Of a stretch of 64,000 bases of DNA, positions 22,841 to 34,838 are shown piece after piece; the first letter of the stretch is position 1, and each line of letters opens with the position of its first letter. The stretch is from Bretschneidera sinensis (taxonomy: Eukaryota; Streptophyta; Magnoliopsida; Brassicales; Akaniaceae). A program made the position numbers and the translations under genes. The notes under the pieces are model-generated. The model ran no database searches. It was not told where the DNA came from and saw nothing but the letters and a program-made list of their open reading frames with translations. The stretch spans positions 79,980,320 to 80,044,319 of the forward strand of contig CM043702.1 in the NCBI GenBank assembly GCA_023935145.1, in the 5' to 3' direction.

Positions 22841-23060
22841 ATCTTGACAAATCCTTACTTCTCGTGGCATCACTGTAAGTTTTTGGTTCACAGTTGATTA
22901 TCCCTCTTTCTAAATAAAGAGCTGTTGTAATAACATTTGCAAAACCATATATCAAAGGTGGTCTGATCTGCCTCCTTTCCCGGTCTCTTGTGAGCTGATA
23001 ATCATTCTGATTTGCTGCATTATCTCCTTCTAGTTTAGCCTTTTCTTGAGTGTCTTGAGC

Positions 23061-24100
23061 TTAGCCTTCATCAATGGGCTCTACTTGATCCAAACCCTCT
23101 TGCCTTCCTTTCTCTACGTGAACCGAATTTTCTTTGATGCTATGCTCCATATAAACTGGGCTGGTTTGCTCGCTTTCTCCTGCATGGTTAGTTTTCTCCA
23201 AATAGGGAAATAACAGCTCATTAAACATGACATCCCTACTTATTATAAGTTTAGTTCCATTTGGCTCTAAGGACCACAACCTATACCCCTTAACCCCTTC
23301 AACATATCCTAGAAACAGACACTTTCTAGACCTTGGGCTAAGTTTATCATCCTTTTGATGTGAAAACGTAGCACATCCAAAAGTCCTAAGGTTGCTTAAT
23401 TTAGGGTGTTTTCCACTCCACATCTCCTCAGGAGTCTTAAGGTCCAAAACTCTAAAGGGTGATCTATTAACCAAATACGTAGCAGTAGATACAGCTTCCC
23501 CCAAAAAACACTTAGGTAAACCGGAGATAACAATCATGCACCTAACCTTATCCAAAAGGGTCCTATTCATTCTTTTAGCAACTCCATTTGTTGAGGGGTA
23601 TACACAACTGTTCTATGTCTTAGAATCCCATTTAACTCACCAAATTTGTCAAATTCCTTATTACAAAATTCTAAGCCATTATTGGTTCTCAAAACCTTAA
23701 CTACCTTTCCCGTTTGAGTTTCTACCAACTTTTTCCACATCACAAACTTATTCAAAGCATCTGATTTATTTTTAAGCAAATAAATCCAAACCTTTCTAGA
23801 ATAGTCATCAATAAAAGAAAGAAAGTAAAGATTATCTCCTTGTGTTGGTGTTCTTGCTGGCCCCTAAAGATCGGCATGAATGTAGTTAAGAATACCCTTT
23901 GATTTATGCACTCCGGTGTTGAAGCTAAGCCGATATTGCTTCCCAAGAACACAACTCTCGCAGAAATCAAGTTTTTTTACCTTGTCACCATCAAGTAAAC
24001 CATCATTGTTGAGAACTTGTAGCTCCTTTTCATTCATATATCCCAAACGATTGTGCCAAAGAACATCCTTATAAATCTCAACCATCAAACTTGCTGCTTA
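23061..24100 (-). pseudogene. Integrase of copia-2
   Basis: The zinc-binding pre-integrase part LWHNRLGYMNEKELQVL and CESCVLGKQYRLSF lies at 24088-23864. The core gives YIHADL*GP (first Asp kept, Trp lost to a stop), VLRTNNGLEF (about 23690; the second catalytic Asp is now Asn) and, after a frameshift near 23590, MNRTLLDKVRCM downstream of the missing E block. 23570-23061 continues with SPFRVLDLKTPEEMW, LGYVEGVKGYRLWSLE and FNELLFPYLEK, the C-terminal region. Confidence 0.87.
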
Positions 24101-24480
24101 ATCCTTGATGTCCATCTCTCCAATCATCTCATAGAAACCATCTTTTATCACTGCTTTGATCATCACCAAAGCTCCCTTGATTATCTTGATCTTTCCTCCC
24201 TCTTCTTTGTATGTGTACCCCATGGAATCTAGCTACCCCAAAGAGATCAAATTTCTTCTTAAATCTGGAAGATATCTCACATTCTGCAGCAGCCTTGTAA
24301 CTTCATCAAACATCTTCAATTGGATGTCTCCTATGCCCCTAACTTGGCAAGAAGTATTGTTCCCCAAGAAAATCTCTCCTCCATTGGATTCCTTGAAATT
24401 CTTGATCCATTCACGGTGAGGACACATATGATAGGTGCACCCGGAATCCAAAATCTATTTCTTGCTGCTTTGCCTTTCGC
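24101..24480 (-). pseudogene. Aspartic protease and linker of copia-2
   Basis: MDSGCTYHMCPHREW (24451 onward) is the D-S-G active site with the copia H-M-C pattern. It continues GIGDIQLKMFDEVTRLLQNV and YLPDLRRNLISLG. A stop at 24235-24233 replaces the following residue. The reading frame continues with SMGYTYK into the integrase. Confidence 0.87.
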
Positions 24481-24579
24481 TCACATTTGAGCACCCAATA
24501 AGAACATTACCTTCTTGTTGTTCTTCCTTGGCAATTGAAGCCTCTCCATTTTTGGTATGGCTTCTTCCTTTATCATCCC

Positions 24580-25348
24580 TTAACATCTTCTTACAATCTT
24601 TCTTAAAATGGCCCTCCTTATTGCAGTAGTAGCATCACTTTCCTCCAAATTTATGTTTAGAATACGATCTTCCATAACTTTGTCCTCTACCCTTTGGTTT
24701 GTCCCTGTAGTTGCCATAGTTGTTGCTGCCATTCCAAGTTGCAGGCCTTCCTCTAATGAACAGACCTTCTCCACTTAATCCTTCCCTCATCTTGGCCTTG
24801 AAATCACGAGCCCTTATAGCATTAATCACAATTTCTTTGGTTAGTGTATCTCTTCCATATTCAATAGCATTAATCAAGCTTTCAAAACAATCAAGAAGAG
24901 AATTCAACAATATAACAGCCAATTGTTCATCCGGTAATTTTATACTACAACTAGCCAAATCTTGAACTAGTTTATTAAACACATCAAGATTATCTTGCAA
25001 CTCTTTATTAGGATCCATTTTAAAAGCAAAGTTATATTTTAGAAGATAAATTTTATTAGGAAGAGTTTTGGTAAGAAACAACTCATCTTATTTCTTCCAA
25101 ATGATCGTTAGATCTTTCGAATCTCCACATTCCCTTATCACACTATCCGACACGTGTAGAAAGATAGTGCTATACGCCATCTTCTTCATCTCATTCCGCT
25201 GGAGCTCCGTGATACTTGCTGGAAAATCATCTTCTTCTCCAATCGCCAAGTCCACCTTTTGTTGCATAAGAGTTGCCTTGATTTTTTGCTTCCAAAGGGT
25301 AAAGTCTCCATTTCCATTAAACTTCTCTACAATGAAGTTTGAACCCAT
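24580..25348 (-). pseudogene. gag of copia-2
   Basis: The natural start is ATG at 25348 (MGSNFIVEKFNGNGDFTLWK), matching copia-3 at 50911. A TAA at 25090-25088 sits where copia-3 has CTA (WKKLDELF), and the frame continues at 25081-24635 with MDPNKELQDNLDVFNKLVQD. The zinc knuckle CYYCNKEGH lies at about 24630-24600, just after a TGA. Gag is otherwise colinear with copia-3. Confidence 0.88.
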
Positions 25349-25500
25349 CTTGAAGGAAAAAATCCCAAGATTTATGGAGCACCCACAATTGCTTTCCAAA
25401 GCTCTTCTCTCTAACTTCTAAACCTCAAGAACCCGATCAAATCTTGATCCCAACACCGTTCTTGAATCACCAAGAAGTTTCTTTTGATTTTTGGAATCTT

Positions 25501-25512
25501 GCTCTGATACCA
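25501..25512 (-). promoter_or_regulatory. Primer binding site of copia-2
   Basis: GCTCTGATACCA is the exact inverse of TGGTATCAGAGC (tRNA-Met type), one base from the LTR. Confidence 0.9.
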
Positions 25513-25513
25513 C

Positions 25514-26175
25514 TGTTGAAAATCACCAAGTAATCCCAAGTTGTGACCTTCAAACACCCAAATCTACAATGATTTGAATCAAGACAAGAATCAAACCACA
25601 AAAGAGAAAACACAAGCAATTGTTATCGAGGTTCGGCAAATTGCCTACGTCCTCGTGAGCTCCTCTGAGCTCTCTGCACTAAATCAATGGAGTTCTTACA
25701 ATTATAACCACAACTCTTCAAGAACAAGATGAACACTTGTGTATTTGATACAAGTTATGTTTATTGTTGCTATATAACCCTTTATATAGAGCAATAACTA
25801 CCATAATTAATCTTAAAACCAATCTCAGCCCTTAGATCTTGAGAACCGACCAATCATAGCCCTCTAAATGGTTTAAATGAACCTGTGCATTTTAAACAAA
25901 ACAACACACCAGCTGAAGGAGCCCGAAATCTGGTTTCAGGAAGACTTCGCACTACGGAATGGAACAAGGTGTGCCACGGCGAGCTCTAAAATCGTGAACT
26001 TCCACACATGTAGACGGGCGAGGCGCGGGTGGTTCGTGCCAAGGCACAGAGGTTCGTGCTGTGGTAGGCAAAGCCTGTGCCTAGGCGCCAAATGCTGCTG
26101 AAGCTAAAATTCTGTAGCAAGGCCATCTCTTCTCAGGAACTCCTCAACCTTTAATTCTTAGATAAAAACCCAACA
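25514..26175 (-). repeat. Copia-2 5' LTR
   Basis: TGTTGAAAATCACC to AAAACCCAACA, 662 bp. The minus strand has a TATA-like CTATATAAAGG near 25782-25770. The GC-rich block at 25920-26090 parallels those in the LTRs at 1-949 and 49802-50669. Confidence 0.9.
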
Positions 26176-26334
26176 GTGGCGATGGTGGGCCGGGAGGTCG
26201 GTAGTAATTTTGGAACGAATAAGGGATTGGGATTTAGAGAAGCGAAAGGGAAAGATGGTGGAGGATTTAAGATTTAAGGGACGGAGAGTGGGAATGATGG
26301 AAGAGGAAGAGGAGGGTTCCTTAGGAAAGGTAGT

Positions 26335-27561
26335 TGTTGTGAGTTTTAAATTACTCACATGCGAACGAGTCCTTTGCAATATAGTGTTGTGCAAGTGCGA
26401 GGTCGAATCCACAGGGAATTGTGTTGTGAAAATATAAATTTATCTAAACTAATATTATCTTAACCTAGTTCCGAATTTTGTATTATATGTTGCAAAATAA
26501 ATAAAAGCTAAACTAAATTGATTTTAAAAACTAATAAAAAGACTAAGGTTTCTGAATCCACCCCACCAAAGTTAAGCATATATCTCAATGTTCTAAATAT
26601 AGCCTATCAAAAAATTCCATGAATCCAACTAAAGACGAAAAACAACAAATATCCCAATTAAACCAAAAGCGTCCAATGTATCCGCTTTGAACAAATCACA
26701 AAGGAAATCCAATTTAATCAAAAACAATTTGATGTATCCATCAGATGAAACACAAGGAATATCCAACAGAACAATTTAAACACAATCAATCATAAGATTC
26801 TACTCAAATAATTGACAGAACATTTATACTAAAAACATCAGAATTGTATAAACAAAACTGAAACTAATATGCCAAACAACGGCAGGGCTTCATCTTCAAC
26901 CTCAGTTGAAGATTCTAGCCACTCATAGTTATGAAACTACAGTTTATAATAAAAGTGCTAAACATTTAACTAAAAAGAAATAAATTATTTTACATGGGAG
27001 AAATTCCCCTCACTGTTGGGCGACACTTCCCCTCGTGGTAGCAAAGCCTTCGGGATCCACCAGAATGCCAGTAGACATCCACCAGTTAACACCAAATGGC
27101 TTAGGAATTGCACACTGAATGATGAAGTCAGATGGTGTTTATATAGGGGGAGTTTCGGAGCATTGTAGGTTTCAGATTCGATGTGGGATACTGGCCCGAG
27201 TGCGCTCGTTCATAGAATGGTGCGATCGATCACATGTGCGCTTGATCGCATGTCTGTTATGATCGATCGCAGATGCACTGAACTGCAAATATTTCGATGT
27301 GGGATGTTGACCATGCGCTCGTTCATAGGCATGTGCATTCGAGCGTAGATGCACTCGATCGCATATCTCGTGCGATCGATCACATTATGCATCCTTTTTG
27401 CTCTTGAAGCTTGATATCTCCATAAATGCCTCATTTTCTCCACAAACTTATAAAAATACACAAAACACAAAAAATACATAAAATAAAGTGAAATAATACA
27501 AATTAAGAACCTAACAAATATAAATTAAAGGGCTTAAATATGCAATATTTAAGACTCATCA
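26335..27561 (-). mobile_element. Solo LTR of an Athila-like gypsy element, TSD GTAGT
   Basis: TGTTGTGAG...CTCATCA, 1227 bp, is flanked by GTAGT at 26330-26334 and 27562-27566. No internal sequence lies between. The start (TGTTGTG), the segment TGCAAGTGCGAGGTCGA...CCACAGGGA and the end (GGCTTAAATATG...TTTAAG...TCA) match the LTRs of D2, which gives the minus orientation by analogy. It probably arose by LTR-LTR recombination. It interrupts the UVH1-like pseudogene. Confidence 0.9.
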
Positions 27562-27687
27562 GTAGTTAAGAAGGACGAGGGAGGAAAAGAGTCTGGGGAA
27601 GGAAATGCAAGAGGAGAGGATGACAAGGACATCATTAGGATCTTTTAGGAGGTTTATAGTTATCTGTTGGTGGAATTTAAGGACAAT

Positions 27688-29521
27688 TTCTTTTGCTTCT
27701 TGATGATGGTGGTTTGGAGATTTTAAGATTTGTCAGGAAAAAAATTATTTTGATTTGTGAAGCTCAAATGTGCAGAGAGAAAATGCCGAGAGAGAAGTTT
27801 CACTAAAAATAGTCTTAGTAGTCATTATTAAATATTTCTAATTAAAAAATTCTAAGTACATTTAATGAAAATGAAAACGGGTTTAATAAGGGAAAAAATA
27901 TAGTGTAATTTCGCAGGTAATTGAAAGGAAATTGGACTAAGGTTGTGTATTCCATTACATAAATAGATAAAAAAAAAAAAAAAAAATCAATAAAATCAAT
28001 CGTTTTCACATTAGAGAGTTGTTCTAGCAATAAATAAAATATACAGACATATAAAATCTATCTAAATTTATTGAGACGTTTCTCACACACGTAGAAGTTA
28101 TTCGACTACTACCTTATAGGAAAGAAACAAAATGATTGAAGATAATGCTTATGGCTTGTGAAAACATTTAAAATTATTCTGCAAGAATTATTGAATAATC
28201 ACTCTTCCATATATATGTCACATTAAGTTTGAAACTTGCATTTATTTACTTGTAGATAAGTATCATGAGATGAAAACATCCCAAACTGATAAAGTACAAG
28301 ACTATATTTACTTATTAGATTGGCAGCTACTAAATTTTTTTATGTTGTGCATTCCTACATGACTAGGTTCAAGTTTCATTAAAAAAAATTTATTTACGAA
28401 TTTAATGGAATAATGTGATGATTTCTTTAATGAATGGGTTCAGATAGCTAATTATAATGAATTTTTCATCTACATTAATCCCTTGCATTAACCATGAGCA
28501 TATACTCAGAGAAGGTGACAAAATAATAATGTGTTATTGATTATAAAGAAACTCCATGATATATTGTATGCTCCTGAGAAAAGTATGGAGATTCAATGCA
28601 TTTTGATGATCCTAAAAGAAAACCCTTATATACTAGTTAGAGAGTAAGCTCTGGGAGTAAATTTTAAAAGTATTCAGATTTTGGAACTGAGTAGAGGTTC
28701 TTCCTTCAAGTCAAAGGATTGATAAAAGCATGGATTTTTTCCTACAAGACAATCAACCAAGTCAAAACTTATCATAGAAATTAAGTTATAAGGAAGAATA
28801 AGAGATTCTAGAAGAATGTAAGATTCCTATAGACAATAGTTCGAGCAAAGACACTAAGCAAGTTCAATGATAATTAGAATAACGCAAGTAAAATCTCCAA
28901 AATAAGAACAACCTTGAAGACTTAGTATAGTTCAAAAGGATTTGAAGATAGCTAGAGATGCTCGAGAACAAGCTTTTTAGAGAACAATCTAAAATGTTAG
29001 AGGATCATTACATTTATAATATGAATAACATACATAGACAAGAAAGTACCCTCATACAAAATGATCCAATGAATATGTCGATAAAAGCGTCTTGATTTGA
29101 ACAGTTGATATAGTGCTACAATTGAAGAACTAAACTTCATTAAAGGAAGTTGAGTTTAAAGATTAATTAAGCTTGTCAATTAATAAGAGACATTAAATAA
29201 AATTGTGTACATAAGAAAAGATCAAGGAGGTTGGTACTCTAGAATAATACGTTGAAAAGGGAATTTGTTTATATATATACGTCAATAAAGTGTTTGTCTC
29301 CATTGGAGTGAAAAAGGTTATCATGGTAGAATTACATCTTTAGTTGTATCAAGTTCGATGTCAAGACTTCATTCGTAAATAATGAATTGCAAGACAACAT
29401 ATACCTGATGCTATTTATACTTGAATTTGCGCTTCACTTTATGTTCCACTTTATATTCTGAGGGTTAATAGCAATAGGGATAATCGAAGGAAAATCAGAA
29501 GGGACAAAGCCCCTCATTATA

Positions 29522-29553
<32 letters not shown>

Positions 29554-31099
29554 GTATATAGTAAATCCATTCATAGACCATATAAATAGACAATTAAACT
29601 TATCCATGCTCAAAGTAAAGAAAAGAGGAACTAATCTATCCATTCAAGTACATAATTCAATCAAGAATATGTGATTTGAATGATTCGAGACCTACGAATC
29701 ACACAAATTATAAATAAAAAGAAAATAAGACAAGATTTACCTAAGTTTACCTTAGAATAGGGCTACATCCTGCCAAAAGTTTCACTATTATCAACCTCAC
29801 AAATCTCTTATTACAATGTGTGCTCAGTACATAGAAAGTATTTGTAAGCAACTTAAGACACCCTAATTAGGGTTTTCACCCTACTACAAAACCACGACTA
29901 TTCATGGCCCAAGCCCAAACCTCCAAGCAAAAAACCAGACCCTTGCCTGCTCACCAGGGAGTTGGACCCCGTGGTCGTCGGGGGTTCTACAAATCTGGAC
30001 CCGTTGAAGTATGCACCAACTCCATGATTAAGCATCGATTCATTAGTAAAAACATGTTTCCTCATCCAATAAATAATTATTCACTAAATAAGGCATGACA
30101 TAATATATTTTCAATCAAAACAGAAACTTTATCACATCATCATAGTATAGACAACTTCTATTTTACATGAATCGAATCACATAATCATGGAGAATTCATT
30201 TATCAACTATATAGTTCATAAAAACATAAATTGAGACATGTGAGCATGCATTTCATCATAAAATAACACCATGGAGTGATCACTTAACAAAAGAAAGAAA
30301 TTTTAACATGCTTATATCTTCATATAACGTTCCAAAATAATTAAAACATACTCTAGCATCCTAAAGCACAAAATCATAATCAAAACATACTTTCTAGGGT
30401 TTAGAATTCATGGAAATTAAAGAAAGTTAATTATGATTTAAAATCCTAAATCATATTTATAATTTGTTTATATAATTCATATGAATCATACAAATAAGTT
30501 TAGAATCAGTCAAGCATTGGAGAACAAAAAACAACAAAAAATGATCTTTGGAAATATTTTGGGTTAGGGCACCACATTAAAGTGACCCAGTCTTATTTCA
30601 TCACAAAAGTGGTTCCTAGACTAAGTAGGGTCTCCAACTTCGACTAGTTTCAAGTTTTAGGATTTTTAGGATTTTCTACTAAGTTTAAAATTATCTAAAC
30701 ATGCAAATGATAAGTTAGAACTTTGAAAGAAAAGAGATTGAATTCTATCTTCAAAGTGTGCTTGGATGCTTTTGAAGATTAAAAAGACTTTATTAGTTTA
30801 TTTAATTATTCTAGAATGCATGATAGGGATCTCAGAACTCCTATCCTTCTTTGAATGGAGGATAGGACGGTCTCTTTGTTCCTCTCAGGAAGACACTTGT
30901 TCTAAAGCGATTCATAATTCCTTAATGTTTCTTTACTTTGTTCTTGCTTTGAATTGTTTTTCTTCTTTGGACAATAAAATTTGAACTCTAGGGAAGTACA
31001 TCAAGTTCATTGTATACGTATATGATTTATAATGATGAATGAAAGTATTAATTATATCTAGGTACTAGTGATGAACAACATGAAGGACAACGAAAGTAG
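27688..31099. other. AT-rich intergenic stretch, nothing recognised
   Basis: No coding motif, LTR pair or RNA gene could be supported. It contains an A-run at about 27969-27986 and an AT dinucleotide tract near 29520-29560. A GC-richer island at 29900-30010 has no recognised identity. Confidence 0.5.
29520..29560. repeat. AT microsatellite
   Basis: Imperfect TA dinucleotide run (ATATATATATATATACATAT and on). Confidence 0.85.
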
Positions 31100-31282
31100 T
31101 TCAAGGTTAAATTTGTTGGTCACATGACAAGGTGAGTTCATTACTTCTAGTAAGCAAGAAGGAAATTAGAAATCTTAAAACATGAATATGTTAGGATTGT
31201 GAAAATTTTAAAATAATGAATGTATGTTGTGATTATATGTATGTATATAGAAATATGTAGAAATATGTGCTTGCATGTGATG

Positions 31283-31283
<1 letters not shown>

Positions 31284-31317
<34 letters not shown>
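31284..31317. repeat. AT microsatellite
   Basis: Uninterrupted run of about 16 TA dinucleotides. Confidence 0.9.
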
Positions 31318-31320
<3 letters not shown>

Positions 31321-31674
31321 TTAATTAGTGTGATTGATAAAATGGATTGTAATTAAGATTGTTGTGGTGTGAATGAGTGGAAAAAATTTTGTTTCTTTAT
31401 TGGAAAGCATTGTGATTGAAATAAAATTGATGGTTATGTATGTGGATACATTGAGAATTTTTTTTCTTTTCATTGTTATTTTGATATAATGGATTATGGT
31501 GAGTGTGACATACACATTTGTGAAACTATGTGTGAGAATTATATTTGGTTTGTTGTATGACAATGATTTGCTTTATATGTGATAGGATTGGATTGTTTGA
31601 AATTGTCATGAAACTGAAGTGTGGAAATTTTGCTCTCATTTTGAACATGTTTAATGATTCAAATGTATGTGTGA

Positions 31675-31865
31675 ATGGTCTGACCCACCTATAAAGGTGA
31701 AAGGGGACCGAAGATAATATTAGAATGGTAGGACCCCGACCAGAAAGGGTGAAGAGGATCCGAGGATAATATTAGAATGGAAAGACCCACCCAAAAAGTG
31801 TGAAATGGGACCAAGGATATTATTGGAATGGTAGGACCCTGCCTGAAAAGGATGAATGGGTTTCA
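31675..31865. repeat. Imperfect tandem array, ~50-bp unit, four copies
   Basis: Repeated unit of the form GGTAGGACCC...AAAGGGTGAA...GGGACC/GAGGATAATATTAGAAT. Similar arrays occupy the same part of element A's LTR. Confidence 0.8.
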
Positions 31866-32689
31866 AGAATTTATGATGACAAGATTGATGTATCGGTACA
31901 TGGGGAGACGTCCCCGTTATGATATTAAATATGAGCTGAAATAATTTGAAATGCGAAGAAATTAAAGAAATAAGATGAGTTAAATATATGGCAAGACTTT
32001 TGGTTTTGTAAGTAAAATAAGAAATGAACTGAGATGTGATCATGCATTACATTGCATTGTATTTCATATGATGTTGATTGTTGTGATTTTGATGATACAT
32101 TATATTGCATTTCATGTAAAGCTGAATAGGATGAATATTGTATGGTGTGTGCAATTCCCTTTGTAATGATTGTTTTTCTTGAATCGATGTATACAAATAA
32201 TGTGTATATATGTGTGTGTGTGTGTGTGATTGATCATTGAACAAAGATAATCTCTTAGAGACATCACCTAATAATTGTATAATTAATAAGGATTGGTAAA
32301 CGAAGTTAAAAATCGATTACTATGAGTAATGTGATTCTCATTTAGCATTTAAAGCTCATCCCTATTTGTTTTATTTTCCTCAGATATGGGTTGCAGGTTT
32401 GGAAAGGATTCTTCCGATAGATGGCAAAATGACTTCATCATAGGTAGTCCAAGAACGACATCCTCTGTTTTGTTTTCGAGTTTGAATTGTAAGTTTTCCT
32501 AGAGATACATTAATAAAAAAATAAAAAATCAGTCTTGTAATTGAAGTAGTATAATATTGAATGTGCATTTTATTAATTGAACTTGTGTTGTGATAAATTG
32601 TGATTGTAACATGTCCGGTTGTGCTCGGTGCTTAAAGGTGATGATTATGTCTCAGGGTAGGGCCCACTTAGGATGGGTCGTTACATTTT

Positions 32690-32701
32690 TGGTATCAGCG
32701 C
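32690..32701 (+). promoter_or_regulatory. Degenerate primer binding site
   Basis: TGGTATCAGCGC differs by one base from the tRNA-Met type site and stands 4 bases from the LTR end, as in element A. Confidence 0.7.
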
Positions 32702-33586
32702 TTTAGGTTTAAGTTTTTATAGAATCTAGTTGCATATGGTGGTTATAAAGAGTTTTTTTGTATAGGTTTAGAGAGGATGCCATTTAGGAGCTATAGCTAG
32801 TATTGGAGTGGGTTATAGTAAGAAATCTTAAAGATAAAGTTGAGTTGGCTTTTGTGTTTCGGTGTTGCATGAGTCGATGTTGTTTGGAATGACTTTGTTA
32901 TATTTGTGAAATTTCATGGTGATGCCCTTAATAAGAATTATAGATATAAATATTTTAATATGATAAAAGACTTTAATTGATATATTGTTCATGTATAAGT
33001 GTGAGTATGTTATTATGTGGTTTAACTGTTTGGTAAAGATGTGGAAAGGTGAAAAAAAAATGAGTGAAAATTTTTCCTTAGGTGATTCTATTAACTTAGA
33101 AGTTTTGTATTGATTTTTGTGATCACTCATAAATTATTGGTTAAATTCTAGTTAAAAAATTTAGAGATGTTGCTATGAACGATCTTCTAAATGTTAGAAT
33201 AAACTATGTAATATTTGATCTAAGAAGTGGTTATTATAGGGATTGTAAACTTGATGAAAGAATGAAAGTGAATATGATAACTAGTAAGTTGTGCTCATAT
33301 ATTAGACATTTTAGACCCATCTTCCTAATTATATAAGATCATAGATAAGGTCATTGAAAGTACTAATTTGTCATTAAATGTTTGACAAATATTTATAATC
33401 AGAATGGAGAACAACACATTTCAAGGGTAAGAAATAATAAAAACAAAAAGATTCAAGGAAACCACAAAATTAACAGGTAATATTGAAAATTTTCATTTAA
33501 GATTCTAACTTAGGACTTCTTTCATTCCACATTATTCTATTGACTTAAAATCCAGAATATCGTCGTCAAACCCCATTTTTGACAAA
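32702..33586. other. Unassigned AT-rich stretch before element C
   Basis: Leader-like sequence after the degenerate primer site, then nothing recognisable. Its right end (about 33535-33591) reads open on the minus strand into the remnant at 43496-43960. Confidence 0.45.
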
Positions 33587-33591
33587 GTTTC

Positions 33592-34783
33592 TATTGACCC
33601 TCACCTATATTTTAATGATGACAAAACACAACTCTTATTATACTAACAGTGCTATCTAAGTGTATTAAGCAATAAAAGCATTCAACTAAGGATCAATGTG
33701 CAAGAACTCAACCCAAATCAAACATCAAGTCAAGATAGAAGATCTAGTATAGGGACAAGGTATTTAAACAAGTTGTAAATCTCACTTGTTCAGGTAATTA
33801 ACTTGTCCAATGGCTCCTTTTGAAAAAGTATTTTAAAAACTAACATTTTAAAATCAAAAACTTTTAAAAGAATGAAAAACTGGGTTGAAAGGCAACCCAG
33901 TCGACTGGGTACTTACACTAGAAGACTGGTGTTTTGGACAGACAATCCCCAGTCGACTGGTAAGAACAACCCAGTCGACTGGTACTTTGGACAGAAAGTC
34001 CCCAATCAACTAGTAAGTCCTACCCAGTCGACTGGTACCAGTCATAGCCTTTAAAAATGTGATTTTTAACTTGACCCAGTTGATTGGTACTAAGACCCAG
34101 TCGACTGGTAGTTCAAAAAATATGACCGTTGAGACGCGAGATTTCAGTACAAATTGTACCAAATCGTACCAGAACAATACAAAATGGCCATATTACATCA
34201 AGGCTTTATAAACCCACTCTATTAAGCATTTCATGGAGGAGACTACACATTCAATCAAGTTTTTACTCATTGATACACAAAAGCTTTGAAATATTTATTG
34301 TTGAGCCATTCTTCAAGCTTTACCTTGAAAGAGAGATATTATTGAGTTGTATAAGCTTTCATTGTTGTCTCTCTACTATTTACTTTACAGCATTTATTGT
34401 AAAGGGATTAGCTTCCGAAAGGAAGAGATTAGCTTCTGAGAGGAAGGGATTTTTGCTTCCGAGAGGAAGGGATTTGCTTCCAAGAGGAAGGGATTAATTG
34501 TAAGGTTTGTGCAACACCCGTGAAGTTGCAGGACTAAGTTTCTTAGTGGATTACTTCAAGGAGGTTCCTTGAAGAGAGTGGACGTAGGGTCGGAACGAAT
34601 CCGATATTGCCAGACCATTATAAACTGAGGTTGCATGCTCTATTCCTTAAACTCTTTTATTTACAGCGCATTATTTGTTTATATGCTTGTGGGTTATCTG
34701 TTTTTATAAACTTGTGTTTAATTAGCAAAAGTTTTTTAAAAAACCTAATTCACCCCCCTCTTGGATTGAAACCTCAGTCTACA
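33592..34783 (+). repeat. Element C 5' LTR
   Basis: It begins TATTGACCCTCACC (the 3' copy has TGTTGACCCTCACC) and ends CTCAGTCTACA. It holds a cluster of CCAGTCGACTGG palindromes (33890-34110) and four ~22-bp tandem units (GCTTCCGAGAGGAAGGGATT type) at 34408-34495. At 1192 bp it is about 30 bp shorter than the 3' LTR, which has one more palindrome-containing segment. Confidence 0.92.
33890..34110. repeat. Cluster of CCAGTCGACTGG palindromes in LTR
   Basis: Seven or so copies, some mutated at CpG (CCAGTTGATTGG, CCAATCAACTAG), are spaced 20-60 bases apart. Equivalent clusters occur in the 3' LTR (42577-42830) and in the internal region at 40025-40275. Confidence 0.88.
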
Positions 34784-34785
34784 AT

Positions 34786-34797
34786 TGGTATCAGAGC
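34786..34797 (+). promoter_or_regulatory. Primer binding site of element C
   Basis: TGGTATCAGAGC, tRNA-Met type, two bases after the LTR. Confidence 0.9.
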
Positions 34798-34838
34798 CTT
34801 GTTCTCAATTTTAGGCTTAATATCTTTGAGTTGATCCG

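Larger units (their letters stand above)
20249..26175 (-). mobile_element. Copia-2: Tnt1/Tork-like Ty1/copia element with GTGGC target duplication
   Basis: It is bounded by TGTTG at 20249 and CAACA at 26175 and flanked on both sides by GTGGC (20244-20248 and 26176-26180). Read on the minus strand it holds 5' LTR, tRNA-Met primer site, gag, protease, integrase, RT and RNase H in copia order. The element is dead: stops, a frameshift in integrase, an Asp-to-Asn change in the integrase core, large losses in RNase H, and a LINE in its 3' LTR. It is inserted in the UVH1-like pseudogene. Confidence 0.92.
19832..27687 (-). pseudogene. UVH1/XPF/RAD1-like DNA-repair endonuclease pseudogene, N-terminal part, split by two retroelements
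   Basis: Three minus-strand pieces read in order. 27687-27562 gives LKFHQQITINLL and VLVILSSCISF. 26334-26176 gives GTLLFLF and, after a frameshift, ITTDLPAHHRH. 20248-19832 gives FFITPRILVIDLLTQKL, AKTERTIKCFFIRSLHL, PRFQV, ACLKEMRNTNKVDVEDL and GLFKSFDEIVRTQLNPIW. The order and spacing match the N-terminal half of plant UVH1, the XPF/RAD1 subunit that partners ERCC1 in nucleotide-excision repair. The initiator is ATT at 27687-27685. Stops, a frameshift, a local duplication (20090-20200) and an internal loss of about 50 residues between PRFQV and ACLKEM rule out function. No introns are apparent. The gap is filled by a copia element and a solo LTR. The identification is from memory of the family. 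Confidence 0.75.
31100..32685 (+). repeat. Decayed Ty3/gypsy LTR (start uncertain)
   Basis: It ends GGGTCGTTACA at 32685, like element A's LTR (GAGTCGTTACA), followed at once by a primer-site-like sequence and a leader similar in layout to element A. It contains a tandem array (31675-31865). The 5' boundary was not found and is approximate. No gag follows, so this is a solo or truncated LTR remnant. Confidence 0.62.

Noticed and set aside
29904..30098. Open stretch starting MAQAQTSKQKTRPLPAHQG
   Set aside because: Short, no family recognised, and no codon or context support.
33890..34110. Spaced palindromic repeats resembling a CRISPR array
   Set aside because: Spacing is irregular, the unit is 12 bp, and copies recur in both LTRs of a plant retrotransposon. 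There are no cas genes and the context is eukaryotic.
34129..34497. 122-codon ORF in the element C LTR (and its copy at 42935-43210)
   Set aside because: The end is only the translated 22-bp tandem repeat, and the rest is LTR promoter sequence. The two copies share it because they are LTRs, not because of coding.
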